This document shows positions 1-11,025 of a stretch of 64,000 nt of DNA, piece by piece. The stretch lies in NCBI GenBank assembly GCA_022813625.1, contig JAKLMB010000027.1, forward strand, positions 186,001-250,000, written 5' to 3'. The number at the start of each line of letters is the position of its first letter. Position 1 is the first letter of the stretch. Under the pieces are notes generated by a model. That model did not search any database, was not told where the DNA came from, and worked only from the letters and a program-made list of their open reading frames with translations. The position numbers were made by a program, and so were the translations under genes. Source of the stretch: Aaosphaeria pasadenensis. Its lineage: Eukaryota; Ascomycota; Dothideomycetes; Pleosporales.

Positions 1-395
1 GGCTTTGGAGGTGGCAATTCCAGCATTGTTAACCAAGATGCAGAGGCACTTCTCACGAGATTCGATCTCTTGAACAAGTTTTCAATTATTTTAAGTATCT
101 GAACCCAAACAGCATTATGGGGAATACAGTGGCCAGAGACTTACTTGACGCCCTCTTTGGTTGCAACGTTTCCCTGAAACGGTATAATTTGACCTTGAAT
201 GTCCTTACTATAGTTTTCTGCGACAGTATCCAGTTTCTCCTGAGTGCGTCCGGTGATGTAGACCTTGGCTCCATTGACAGCCAGTGCTTGAGTGATCATC
301 AATCCAATGCCCGAACCGCCGCCCGTCACCAAAGCAACCCTGTCCTTGACATTGAACACTTGTCCAAGTTGGAATTGCTGGTTGTTATTCGGCAT
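1..395 (-). pseudogene. Short-chain dehydrogenase/reductase, 5' part, frame apparently broken
   Basis: The start is the ATG at 395-393 and the gene runs off the left edge. The first exon encodes an SDR Rossmann start: the cofactor motif TGGGSGIG near residues 24-31, then a VYITGRTQEKLD segment typical of NADP-binding SDRs. A good donor (GTAAGT) follows at 144. The next exon carries the LVNNAG motif (about 36-22). However, no AG between 1 and 140 joins these two exons in one frame. Between 98 and 60 the sequence fits an SDR helix only if the frame changes once. I therefore read it as a decayed or mis-assembled SDR. A non-canonical splice is the alternative. The substrate cannot be predicted. 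Confidence 0.55.
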
Positions 396-1572
396 ACTGT
401 AGCTTCGTTTGGGAGAATAACCCTGTGATTGTGCCGCTTGATATCGTGCTTTCGTGTGAATTGGAAATGTTTCTGCTCTTTCGATGACAGCGATCGAGGA
501 ATAGGGTGCAGTCAATATGTTTGCTGTATGGTGACGATAGTTGACGTCACGAGAATTTCTGACGACAGAACGTAGCACATGCGTCAGTATGACATTGGAA
601 TTCCGCGAAATAAACATCATGCATCTTAAAGATGGGAGAATGAGAGGAAAGGGGTACTTGAATGAACGCCTCGAGTCTTATAGTCATGGCTTTGGTGCCG
701 ATGGTCTCGGGTGTTCGCAACGTCAGAACCAATCGAGAAGTTTTGAGGCGCCGTATGATTGCATCATACTGAGGGAGTGGAGATGTTTCAGAGACCTTAG
801 TTTCAACTTCATTCTAACGGAGAAGATAATTGCACAATTTGGGGATTTGGTGAGCCTAGCTAGTGAGAAGGTTAGTTTTCATCTTTATTTAGTTAGGGGG
901 TTTGAGCTGAATGCCGCGCAATGTTGTTGGCTCAATTGCATTTCTGTTTGCGGGAAATGCATGCCCGACTTTAGTTAGATATCTGCCAATGTAATGTTGT
1001 TTGATCTGTGGACTGGCAATTGCTAGGAGGCGTTGATGCGCGAGAAACAGAAAGGTTTATACTTCTTGGCGCTCTAATCGACGATTCAATAAACTGGTAT
1101 TATTGATACTCCGTGATCTTTCGGATAATAGCTGCCAGAGGCAATTTCTAGAGACATGCTCTACGATAATAAAACTATTGGGCACAATAATGGCATACTA
1201 TATATGCCATCGATAATCTTTAGCCTGGATGAAATTGCAATGTTTGATCAACCTCTCATGAGCAAAGGGACTGTATAATGAATAGGGAACCTTCTAAGCT
1301 CCTTGTTCAATACCAAACGATTATGGAAAGCTCTCGGGTAGATGCGATACAGGGCAGGTGTGAATTCACGAAGATATCCAAAATGGGCTGCATTAGTCGT
1401 AGCGATCTTGAATGCTATTTCATTCCTCTTTGGTAGCTGGGTATTTTGTGAGGATTCTCCACCGCAGCCCTTTGTACACCGCTAGCCAGGCGAATACAAT
1501 AGATATCAGGAGTATTGTCGCGGTTGTGAAGTCGACCTGTCCGGGAGCGAGGTTCCGGATCTCCGCAAACAG
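396..1572. other. Gene-free stretch
   Basis: About 1.2 kb lie between the SDR start and the thioesterase stop. Only short shadow-like frames are present, with no family motif. It holds the SDR 5' region on the left and the thioesterase 3' region on the right. Confidence 0.5.
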
Positions 1573-2465
1573 TCAGGAGCTCCCGTCCTTCCCATCCCCA
1601 AGTGGGGGAATCTGTTGGTTCAGGTATGCTTCGAGGTGATCAATCTCTTCAGGGTCCGCGGAGTGGACGAGGTTTCTGGTTGGTAGAGTTAGTCCGAGCA
1701 TTTTCATGAAGCTGGGCTGCCATACTCGTATGTCCGGAAGTCGATCTTATATCCCAATGCCTTAAGTGCATCCGCGCTCATCTGACCATATTTATGCGCA
1801 ACGACCTGATCGGAATCGCCGTGGCCCATGAAAATTGGGGTATTCTGATTCGGTGCCTCCGTGGGGATCATGCCCTTGATCTTGCTTTGCAGCAGAAGAT
1901 AGCAGCTCAAGCCGAAGATACCTCCAAGCTGGTCTTTGTATGTGACTCCAGATAACAATGACATAGCACCTCCCTGTGAGAACCCTCCAATAACGACACG
2001 GTTCGCGGGAATGCCCTTCGCTACCTCGGCATCGATGAGGGAGTGGAAGTAGTCCTTGGATCGATTGATACCGGCTTCGTCTTCTTCCCGAGCAGCTAGG
2101 TCTGACAACGACTTGATGTCATACCAGCCCGGCATCCGCATGCCCATGTTCTGGTCAGAAGTGAGCATTGTGGAAGAGAGATGAGCTCCAGCATCCCGAT
2201 CTCAGGTTCCGAGTTTCTCACATACCAGTGTTATCGGGATATTTGGCGCATTTGGGAAAATGAAAGAAACTTCCTCGAATTTGCTTCGACGTCGCCAGTT
2301 CTCTGCAAGGAAAAGCCTACAACTTGATGAGCATGGGACAGAGAGCGTGGGGGGAACGAGGCCTGTTTACCAGCCTGCGCCACTATCACCCAAGCCATGG
2401 GCAACAATGACTGTAGCAGTATGTCGCTTGAGGGCGGGAACGACCAGTGGAGCTTTGCCGGCCAT
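1573..2465 (-). CDS. Acyl-protein thioesterase 1 (lysophospholipase II family)
   Basis: The gene has four exons on the minus strand: 2465-2371, 2316-2226, 2150-1726 and 1675-1573, giving 237 residues. It encodes an alpha/beta hydrolase that removes palmitoyl groups from S-acylated proteins in the cytosol. The N-terminal HGLGDSGAGW segment (oxyanion region), FPNAPNIPITLNMGMRMPGW and the nucleophile elbow GFSQGG (Ser120) are family hallmarks. Asp176 (HGDSD) and His208 (VHSAD) complete the triad. The last intron has a clear CTAAC branch site. Without splicing it the protein stops before the catalytic His, so this junction decides the product. Length fits the family. It is divergent from the DNA glycosylase gene across about 400 bp. 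Confidence 0.9.
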
Positions 2466-2866
2466 GCTTTCGTAATGATAGGGGAATTGAAGGTTGAGAG
2501 AGTTGCGGGGGTCACGATAGGGTTTGGTGTTACACAAGTCGCGCGATCGCGGGTTTCGGTTGTCCCTGCAGGGTCCAAGCTCCAATCAAGTACGTCATGT
2601 CATATGTATCTATGTGACCATACCTTGTATATCCTATCGTCAAGTACATATTTTGGCACTTTCCTCTTTATTGTCATATCAAGCTGAGTATATGCGACAC
2701 TTGAGATTTGGCTCGTGGCAAAGACGGGTCTCAGATCAAACAGCGAGCCCCTGATTTCTCGGAACAAAGCTTATTTACCAATCTTTGACCGCACAAGCTA
2801 AGTCTGGCGATACATCGCGTCCCTTGGAGGGTGTTCCCGAACATTTCAGATTCATCACTTTTCGCA
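2466..2866. promoter_or_regulatory. Shared intergenic region of two divergent genes
   Basis: About 400 bp separate the start codons of the thioesterase (minus) and the HhH-GPD glycosylase (plus), so promoters and 5' leaders of both must lie here. No specific operator was recognised. Confidence 0.4.
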
Positions 2867-4393
2867 ATGCCAGGAAGGGTGACCCGTGGATCGGCTGCTA
2901 GGCTCGCCACTCAGCAGTCCAATGCCAAAGATGCCGCCCGTGACATTGGCGCTTCAACTACAACGGAATCCCGTAGAAAACGCACAAGCGGTGCAGCCAT
3001 TGTCGAGAAGAAGGAGCATTCCAATGGTAAAGAGGAATTGATTCCATCGCCAAAGAAAAAAGCCAAACGTTCGAGAGCCGACGCCGTGAAAGAAGAACCA
3101 AGAGAGGAGGACCTTCCCCACAATCTAGGACATGTGGAAGATATTTCTGTGAAACAAGAGGCAGAGGAAGATACAGCACCGAAGAGATCGAGCAAGGCCC
3201 GAAAGTCTAAAAGCCTATCATCACCGAAAAAAGAACCTATTTCAGAGGAAGGTAGCCCTGGCACCAAAGCAAAAGCGAAATCGACAAAGACGAAAAACAA
3301 CACCTATGGCTTGACACCCGGGCAGAGTCCATACCCAAATTATCACCATCCAACGAAAGCCGAGTGCCATGAAGTCGTCCGCTTGCTCTCCAGCATACAT
3401 GGGAAAGTCACAGCCCCCAAAACCATTCCCACACCATCCCTTACAGTGTCAGGCTGCGGGGAAGTGCCTTCCGTGTTAGATGCACTCATCCGAACTCGGC
3501 TTTCGGCTGCTACTTCCAACACCAACTCTTCTCGCGCATTTGCTGGCCTAGTATCCAGATTTGGAATCCTTAAGAATGGTGTCGGAAAAGGAAGCGTTGA
3601 TTGGAACAAAGTACGCTTAGCGGACACAAAGGAGATCTTCGATGCTATCAAGAGTGGTGGCCTTGCAGATGTAAAGAGCAAGGATATCAAGAAAATATTG
3701 CAAATGGTTTGGGAGGAGAACCAAGCTCGTCGTGACTCCTTGGCCTCTGAATCCGCGGACAATCCAGACCAACCTTCCGCGGATAAGGAAGCGGAAATAA
3801 GTAAAGCAAACAGAGATGTGATTTCACTTGACCATCTCCATCAGTTCTCGAATGAGGATGCGTTCAACGCCCTCACCAAATATCCTGGTATAGGCCCAAA
3901 GACGGCATCCTGTGTCTTGCTTTTCTGTCTCCAGCGGCCCAGCTTTGCCGTTGATACTCATGTATTCCGCCTGAGTAAATGGCTCGGATGGGTGCCTCCA
4001 CCAGGCGATCCAGCCGGTTTGCCTACCGGGAGCAAAGGGGCGTTCAGCGGGCCAACTAGGAATTCAACCTACGCGCATCTAGATGTCATGATTCCGGACG
4101 ACTTAAAGTATCCACTGCATTATCTTCTAATCAAGCATGGGAAAACATGTCCGAGATGTAGAGCGATTACAGGCGAGAATAGCGAAGGCTGGGAAAAGGG
4201 TTGTGTGATAGATCACCTTGTACAGCGAACCGGTGGCCGTAAAGAAGCTCGACCGAGCACAGCGAAGATCAAGACGTCAGGTGAACGCAAAGCGAAAAGA
4301 AAAAGACCAACCGCATACGACGATGAAAGCGACGAAATAAGCGATATCAGTGATTTTGGTAGTGACGAAGAGAGCGATTTTATTGCAACTTAG
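2867..4393 (+). CDS. HhH-GPD family DNA glycosylase (endonuclease III-like)
   Basis: A single exon of 508 residues, starting at the ATG at 2867; an in-frame ATG 36 bases upstream would add 12 residues. It probably excises damaged bases in base-excision repair in the nucleus. The first 150 residues are Lys/Ser/Glu-rich with nuclear-localisation-like runs (SPKKKAKRSR). The core contains the helix-hairpin-helix YPGIGPKTA with the expected catalytic Lys345 and the GPD-type Asp363 in AVDTHVFRL. A short Cys motif (CPRCRAITGE, then a third Cys) follows. It does not make the complete four-Cys iron-sulphur loop of bacterial Nth. The C-terminus is again basic then acidic. Substrate range cannot be read from sequence. 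Confidence 0.85.
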   Translation: MPGRVTRGSAARLATQQSNAKDAARDIGASTTTESRRKRTSGAAIVEKKEHSNGKEELIPSPKKKAKRSRADAVKEEPREEDLPHNLGHVEDISVKQEAEEDTAPKRSSKARKSKSLSSPKKEPISEEGSPGTKAKAKSTKTKNNTYGLTPGQSPYPNYHHPTKAECHEVVRLLSSIHGKVTAPKTIPTPSLTVSGCGEVPSVLDALIRTRLSAATSNTNSSRAFAGLVSRFGILKNGVGKGSVDWNKVRLADTKEIFDAIKSGGLADVKSKDIKKILQMVWEENQARRDSLASESADNPDQPSADKEAEISKANRDVISLDHLHQFSNEDAFNALTKYPGIGPKTASCVLLFCLQRPSFAVDTHVFRLSKWLGWVPPPGDPAGLPTGSKGAFSGPTRNSTYAHLDVMIPDDLKYPLHYLLIKHGKTCPRCRAITGENSEGWEKGCVIDHLVQRTGGRKEARPSTAKIKTSGERKAKRKRPTAYDDESDEISDISDFGSDEESDFIAT

Positions 4394-5073
4394 TCGGGGC
4401 CTTTGTTTCAATGCAAAACACATTCTTAATGTCAATAGTTCAAAACAGTCCCAACATGGCGCTGTTCGAAGTGTTTGGGCAACCCCTACAACCATATAAG
4501 TGCTGAACAGATATCCATCCAACTCTTTCCGGCGAATGCTCGGACATATGGCAATTGCACATTTTCCCTAGGATTATACTTAATCTGTATAGAATGTTCC
4601 TGGGTGTGGGGTACTATATTGTTCGCCTCTCGAAGCGGCTCCCGGCAGAATTGTTAACTACCGTACGCGCTGATCCCATGCCGCCAAGTCCTAATCCAGA
4701 CAATATCGAAGCTTCAATCGACGTCAAGGTCTGCCATTGACTAGATTATAGTGTGCTAGGCGAATTAAGGTATTGGCGGAATATGAACACAGTCTCATCT
4801 TCCGCACATTGCCATATGCACTTGGCTATAGATTTCCCAAGGTTGTGTCTCCCCTAAATGAAACTAAGCAGGCAATCACAATCCATGACCATAACAACCC
4901 CACGATATTGGACCACAAGACTGGACTGAGGTAACACTCCGAATGCAAGTATAGATGAGATCCGCCTCCCCACAAGAAGAGGGAGGTTGCATAAGAAGTC
5001 CGCCAAGTCCGTCTTCAAGTCAAGGCCAGTTCCGAACTCAGTGCCTCCTGGTGTTCTATCAATAATCTTCGTA
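4394..5073. other. Intergenic, nothing recognised
   Basis: About 680 bp between the glycosylase stop and the DUF1996 start. I see only the 3' flank of one gene and the promoter region of the next. No motif stands out. Confidence 0.4.
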
Positions 5074-6560
5074 ATGTTGTGGGCACCCTACGCATCCCTA
5101 GCGCTCCTTGCGCCTAGTATTCACGCTCTCTTACGATTCTCATGTTCTCAACTGGTCATAGAACGGCTCGATCCACTCGTGAATCCTGGTGAAAAACAGT
5201 CCCCTCACGTACACCAGATCATCGGCGGCAATGCGTTCAATGCCTCTATGGACCCAACTATATCACCTTCAGATGAAGCGACTTGCACAACATGTACCTT
5301 TGCCGAAGATTTTGTACGTATTTTATCATCGTAGTCGCGAATCCGAGGTTGAAGCTGCTCAATGCTGTCTTCGTATCACAGAATACCCCCTACCTTCTAT
5401 TCCCAACGCTCTTACTTGACGACGTCAACCAAGTTTTTGAATTCCCAGGCTGATTATATGAAATGAAGTCCAATTACTGGACGGCAGTACTTTTCTACCG
5501 TGCTAAGAATGGTACATTCAAGCGAGTGCCTATCAAACAAAATGTTGGCTTCGAATCTGCTTCGGGTGGTATGACGGTGTACTACACACCTATCCTTCAA
5601 GGAAAAGCCAAAGTCACGGCATTCAAGAAAGGCTTCAGAATGATAGTTGGTGCGTTAGTTCCCGCTGGCTGGTCCCGCCACCTTCTAACACAGAATACAA
5701 AGGCAACCCCTCCTATAGGACCGAGGCAGAGGCGAAAAAGTTCCGCCAGTTGACATATACATGCCTCCAAAACATGAACACTCGCACCGGAGAGACACTA
5801 GACTTCCCAAAAAAGGCCTGCCCGGCTGGAGTCATGGTGAATGTCCGTTTCCCAACGTGCTGGGACGGCGTTAATCTAGATTGTAAGAATTGGTATCGCG
5901 CCTAGGAAATTACATGCTGACTTAGAGATTATAGCTCCGGACCATATGGCTCATGTGGTATGATTTTTCTGTAACATTTTTGTAGTGTATAATTTGTTGT
6001 TAAACCCCGAGTAGGCTTATCCCAGCAGCGGAACTTTCGAAAGTGGTGGGGTAAGTATTTCGGTGCCTCATCTATAATGACACTTTCGTGAGACTGACGT
6101 TACCTGTTTTAGCCCTGCCCGGCATCGCATCCTGTCAAGCTCCCGCAACTATTTTACGAGGTCATCTTTGATACCACGAAGTTTAATGACAAATCATTGT
6201 GGCCTGCAGACGGCAGCCAGCCCTTTGTATGGAGCTTCGGTGACCAGTGAGTTCCATCAGCCCAGAAAGCATAGAAACAACGTTGACGTTGTATGTACAG
6301 GACCGGATACGGGAACCATGGGGACTATGTAAGTCGAAACCTCTCTCTACTTCTGTTTCAGTCATTGATCGCCATCGTAGGTGTTCGGTTGGAAAGGTGA
6401 TGCGCTCCAGAAAGCCATGGACTCCAATTGCAACATAAATTGCCCCGAACTGAAGACCCAGAGCATTGCAACAGGAAACAAATGTGCCCAGGCACAGAAG
6501 GTCAAGGAGAACTTGGATGGCTGGCTTACAGAACTGCCAGGAGGCATGCCAGTCGTGTAA
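5074..6560 (+). CDS. Secreted DUF1996-domain protein
   Basis: Eight exons: 5074-5313, 5469-5649, 5694-5882, 5935-5957, 6015-6050, 6113-6246, 6301-6328 and 6381-6560, giving 336 residues. The N-terminus looks like a signal peptide (MLWAPYASLALLAPSIHA). DUF1996 hallmarks follow in order: RLDPLVNPGE, SPHVHQIIGGNAF, CTTCTF, SNYWTAVL, GGMTVYYTP, YTCLQ, MVNVRFPTCWDGVNLD, PCPASHPV and WSFGD. The family is common in secreted fungal proteins, often beside WSC domains. Its biochemical role is unknown. No WSC domain or GPI signal is seen. Three exons are only 23, 36 and 28 bp, yet all phases join cleanly. The first intron (155 bp) is longer than the rest. Confidence 0.88.
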
Positions 6561-6865
6561 GATGTTAAAGTATACACATGAACAGACCAAGGTTATGAAA
6601 GAATGAATCACACTCTTTTCTAATTTGATTCCTGATTGCCAGGACCGCGATAGTCAGCATTATACTGCTAGACTCCGCAAATACTATTATCACATTTCGT
6701 TCTCTGCTTCTGTATTGACCCTTACTACTCCTTTAGCTCTAATTAACTTCGCCATTTGGCTTGCGTTCTACTTGGACATGATCCAATGATGCAATACTTG
6801 CCATATATACCGACTCCTGGATTCCTTCTCTCTTACTATTATCCCCAATCTTCAGACAAAAGATG
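6561..6865. other. Intergenic between convergent genes
   Basis: About 305 bp between the DUF1996 stop and the stop of the minus-strand hypothetical gene. It must hold both 3' untranslated regions. No structured terminator-like element was recognised. Confidence 0.4.
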
Positions 6866-7531
6866 TCAAATCCCATCATCCACGTTCTCCTCTGACACCG
6901 ACTCCACACTTGGACTCCTATAACCTAACGGCACCCGAGTCTCAACGCGGTAGCCGTTGCGCTGCTCGATATTCGCACTTTTCTTCCCTCCACTCAATCC
7001 CCTTTCCACTCCTTGAAGTCCTTTCGTACACCCTGGTGGCAGGGTACGTAAAGAACGCCCGGCTCTTTCGCTGACAGTCGGATATGCATCAGACGCGATA
7101 TTGGTCCCGTTACGCTTCTCGCTGGGCTTTCGAATCGTATCAATGGCAGTGAGCCCAGAACCTTTGACATACCCAGACTCACCACCACGAATTCCATCCT
7201 GCCCCAGAAGCCGCAAACGCCCCAGCATCTGCCGGACCCTTTCCTCCGCTTCTCTGTCAACGCCCTGATGCAACACTTTGCCCATTCCTTCACGCTTCCT
7301 CGGAGGTTCCACGATAGTGACCTCACGCATCCTCGGAGGCTCCACGATAGGGACCTCACACTCTTTGACCTCACTGACGAGCACGACTTTTCTTCCCTGT
7401 CTCGATATACGCTTCGATGTGGAATTTGACGTTGTTTTTGGTTCGTTGGTTCGCTTCTTTGGTTTGCTTCCTTTGTGTCGGACGAGTTGGTTGGCTCCAT
7501 TGGAGTCCTTGCGGATTTCGTACCACGACAT
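6866..7531 (-). CDS. Hypothetical basic low-complexity protein
   Basis: An uninterrupted 221-codon frame with coding-like composition, starting MSWYEIRKDSNGANQLVRHK. I do not recognise a domain. The N-terminal third is rich in Lys, Arg and Ser. Residues about 58-82 hold a short imperfect duplication (VPIVEPPRMREV then VTIVEPPRKREG). A region rich in Glu and Arg follows. There is no signal peptide or membrane segment, so a nuclear or cytosolic protein is possible. It is a single exon, convergent with the DUF1996 gene. Chance openness is the alternative, although the start context and fungal codon choice favour a real gene. Confidence 0.6.
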   Translation of the reverse strand: MSWYEIRKDSNGANQLVRHKGSKPKKRTNEPKTTSNSTSKRISRQGRKVVLVSEVKECEVPIVEPPRMREVTIVEPPRKREGMGKVLHQGVDREAEERVRQMLGRLRLLGQDGIRGGESGYVKGSGLTAIDTIRKPSEKRNGTNIASDAYPTVSERAGRSLRTLPPGCTKGLQGVERGLSGGKKSANIEQRNGYRVETRVPLGYRSPSVESVSEENVDDGI

Positions 7532-8016
7532 CTTTGGTCCTTGTGTATTGCTGAAAATCGTTGTTCATGTGTGCATGAGAAGGAGTGAGGTTGTGGAGTT
7601 GAATTGTGAGAACAAGGCAGACATTATGAAAGGACAGAAGGATCTAAAATAGGAAGACTGGGTGAGGCCTTTGTGTGGTGCGGTGAAAGAGCATTGTTTG
7701 CACTTGGTGAAAGAGATTGCTTGAAAGAGCTATGGAAGCAATAGTATTGTAACAAAAGTAATTGTTAGACTGCATGAGACATGATCCACATTGTGGAAAC
7801 TGGGTGTGCGCTGCAGTGATTGCTCGTCGTGTAGCTAATTGCTTCGGTTGATATCGCTAATCTCATCGCAAAGTACCAAACAGAGCTACGTTCGAATTTT
7901 GATTCAATCATTCAGTTGCTTCATTTACTAGGATATTGAGACATGCTTGACTGAAGTGGTCGCTGTCCTATGAGTGATCGTACACCTTCAGTCGGATTTT
8001 GTTGCGGTTGTTTGTC
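7532..8016. other. Intergenic, nothing recognised
   Basis: About 485 bp upstream of the hypothetical gene and downstream of the alpha/beta hydrolase, both on the minus strand. No motif or repeat was noted. Confidence 0.4.
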
Positions 8017-9030
8017 CTAGTTTGCATATGTTTTCAAGAACTTGAGAACGTGCTCATCTACCTCTTTAGGACGAGAAGCATTCAAAAAGTGATGTCCACC
8101 GTCGATCAAACTCAACTGAGCGCTGGGTGAATTAGTGAAGAGCGCAATTCCTTTCTCCGCATTCGCGACCGAATACACAGAATCAGCAGTTCCCTATGAA
8201 ACAGTTCAGTTCGACATCAATACCAAAGGACTGACACGCTCACCTGAAGCCATAGAACAGGACACTTGACATCACTCAACCGAGAATATAAACCATCGCG
8301 ATCCCTCAAGTTGATCGACGCCATCCTCATCCTCTTCCTGCCATCATCACCTTGATAGTTCTTCTTCAACTCACTCTTCCAGAACTCACGAACCTCGCTC
8401 AGGCAGTCAGGCCCGAACCCAGAATTGACGACCAAGTCGCCGAAGTCGTCGGACGCGACGAACTCGGGTGTTGCTTCGCTGGAAGACAGTGCGGAGATGG
8501 TAGCCCCTAGCAAGTCGAGTGGGTTCCAGCATCCAAGTTCGCGACTGATCCCGGATTCGTAGTCCATAGAGGTGCCCAAAGGAATGACGCCGCGGATCTA
8601 CGCACTCGATATCAGCTTTCCTTTCAATCACCTCAAAACGGAGTCAATCATCGCCCAAACCCACCTTTTCAGGCGCCAGAAGCGCCATCCGAACCGCAAT
8701 CCATCCCCCCTGACTCGTCCCTAGCGCGAAGGCCTTCTCCACTCCCAACTTTTCTAGAACCTGCAAATTCATGACTGCGGAGTCCCAGTACGTCCAGTTC
8801 TCCGCGTCGGCGGTCCTGGTCTGGCCATGGCCGAGGAGTTCGATGGCGAGCAGGTTTGCGGCGGAGGCGAGGTCCTTGTTGGAAAATTGGTCGCGGTAGA
8901 GGTCGGAGGTTGTGGTGAAGGAGTTGATGAGGACTAGAGTGGGTTTGGAGTTGTCGATTGGGGCCGCAGTTTGGTATGCGGCGGTGATGCCGCCCAGATG
9001 GGGGACTTGGATGGTTTGGATTTTTGACAT
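8017..9030 (-). CDS. Alpha/beta hydrolase fold protein
   Basis: Three exons: 9030-8665, 8597-8244 and 8193-8017, giving 298 residues. It belongs to the general alpha/beta hydrolase family. The core shows LVLINSFTTTSDLYRDQF, then AIELLGHGQT (the DxxGHG-like segment) and the nucleophile elbow GTSQGGW with Ser106. Asp244 (GTADSV) and His274 (DGGHHFLNA) fit the remaining triad positions. There is no signal peptide, so a cytosolic enzyme is likely. Members include esterases, haloperoxidase-like and dehalogenase-like hydrolases. The sequence does not decide the substrate. The frame is continuous through both introns and the catalytic Asp and His lie in the last exon. Confidence 0.85.
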
Positions 9031-9643
9031 GGTTGGATGTTTGTCGTAGATTCACTGGTATTGTATAATTCAAAGAAACAAGGCGTTTGTGAGAAGAATC
9101 GTGGTATGAGCGTGCATATTTGTTTTTATAAATAAATTGTTAGGGTATTTGCCGCGGTACGACACAATGAATCGTGACGTACTGTGGAGAAAGTGGAACC
9201 AAGGCGGCCCGTCGGGATATTTTTTTCTCGTTATGGGATGCTACCGATGCATCATAGGTGCTTGTTCAATTGGATGGTGTATGTTAGATCTCAAGGATCT
9301 CCTACCTGAATGGTGTTAGTCTTACAGTGTTTCCAACTGCTAACCAGCAAATAGCACCGCTTCGGCGCTTCTATGTACTCGTAGAATTGACTGGTTTGAC
9401 TATGAGTGCAGTACCTCGCCGATTCAATTTTGATGGAGTGTTTGTTTGCGTATATTTTCGTGTCGTTACGGACCTCGTCACTTGCGTAGGATGAAACACC
9501 TTGTATAAAGTATCTTTAATAAGTAGACATGCATGGTCTGCGGGTTGTACTTCTTTGTATCCAATATACCAGAAGCCATAGCGACTCTTCTTCTTCTGGC
9601 CAAACCACTGAACGCAGATATCGACTTTTATATCTCACCCACT
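9031..9643. other. Intergenic, nothing recognised
   Basis: About 610 bp between the hydrolase start and the stop of the membrane-protein gene. It probably includes the hydrolase promoter. No clear elements. Confidence 0.4.
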
Positions 9644-10212
9644 CTACGCAGGCTTCCTCCCTCTCGCATAACTCGAAATCATATACGCGACCCCAACACT
9701 CGACCCTATTCCCGCACCCCCAAGCACACCCGTACCGAGTCCAACCGGAATCCTCCCTCTCCTCACACCGAGAGCGCCCACGACAGCACCAGCGGCTGCG
9801 CCATCAAAAACCCACCAATCCGTCGCTACCTCCCATTTGTTCTCTAACAATCTCCACGTGCGGTCCTGCCATTCGATCTCTTCTTTGCCCCGCATTTGTC
9901 CGTACGTCATGAGCACTCCTGCGACCGAGCCGAGCACGATGCCACGTGCGGAGTGTGTGAAGAGGCGGGGTACTAATGTCGTGAAGGTGAACGGTGTTTT
10001 GTGGCGATACCGGGATGCTAGGAGTGATGTTGGGGCTGTGATGAGGGATATGAATGAACCTGTTGGAGGTCTGTCAATGAGCTGTCTTATTTGGAACGGT
10101 GGGAAGCTGTTGTACCCATCATTGCTGCGGCACGTGTGACGTGCAGGTAGAGAATCGCATGCGAAGAGACTTGATCTTCGGCGTAGGCCGCGTGAGGGAA
10201 GAGAGAGGTCAT
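9644..10212 (-). CDS. Small Gly/Ala-rich membrane protein of unknown function
   Basis: Two exons, 10212-10116 and 10059-9644, giving 170 residues starting MTSLFPHAAYAEDQ. Three or four hydrophobic stretches are visible: around residues 22-48 (ending SFISLITAPTSLL), 75-95 (ARGIVLGSVAGVLMTYGQM), 122-136 (GAAAGAVVGALG) and 142-162 (GLGTGVLGGAGIGSSVGVAYM). Small-residue GxxxG-like spacing suggests tight helix packing. The overall shape resembles small Tim17-like or complex I membrane subunits of mitochondria. I see no diagnostic signature and leave the function open. The intron uses a GTACAA donor and a CAACAG acceptor; other acceptors break the frame. Confidence 0.65.
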
Positions 10213-11025
10213 TGTGATTGTTCGTTCGAAAAGGCGATACCAGTGTAGGAATTTCAATTGAAGTTGTTGGTATTGTAGTAGAAAGTAGAGAATATCAATT
10301 ACTGGTACAATGGTACGATATAATAATGATACAGTTGATGCTGAATGGAACAGTTGGAGGAGGTAGTGGTTCAAGGTGGCAGTGGGTAATGCTGAGGTGG
10401 ATGGTAGCTCCAACAGATGGGCTGGGCCTTCTTATAGCTCATGATGGTAGATATGTCCTAGCTGGTCAAGATGAGGGGCCAGCGGTCGAATGTTCTGCGT
10501 AAAGAGATAGCTACGAGTTCCTCGTACAATGGGAGGATTGATCTGGTAGCACGGACGTCATCTCCTGATCCATAGCGCCGGTCTTCAAGCACCGTATCCC
10601 CGACTTCAACCACTTTCGCCCGTAATGCGGACTAAAACCCCTCTGATTCGTCCAATGGATGCATGGCTACTCGTCGCATTCGCTTGAAGGGCAGAACATA
10701 TTACTATTCATTCCTTAGTGCCAGCCTTGTCGGTCTCCAGTTACCCCGTTCTGTCTCCATACCAATACCTGTATCCACAGCATCGCAAAATGATTCTTGA
10801 AGTCCGCCAGTGTATTGTAGTAGGCTACAGTAGTATATTTTATCATAGTGTACAGCTTGGACAAGCAAATAAATAATTTCTTAAATGTCATACATTGCAG
10901 GTAGATGCCATCATTGAATTAAGTCATTGAATTAAGTAAGGTGTCTGATTCCTTTCAACAAGCATCTAGAGAGCTAAAGGTATATACAAACAACTCCATT
11001 TTATGGGTCTATTTAGGTATGAATT
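10213..11025. other. Intergenic, nothing recognised
   Basis: About 810 bp between the membrane-protein start and the 2-methylisocitrate lyase stop. It includes the upstream region of the membrane protein. No gene or repeat is recognised. Confidence 0.4.

Noticed and set aside
396..620. An N-terminal extension of the SDR from an ATG at 620
   Set aside because: The extension has no SDR features and the ATG at 395 directly precedes the conserved N-terminal region.
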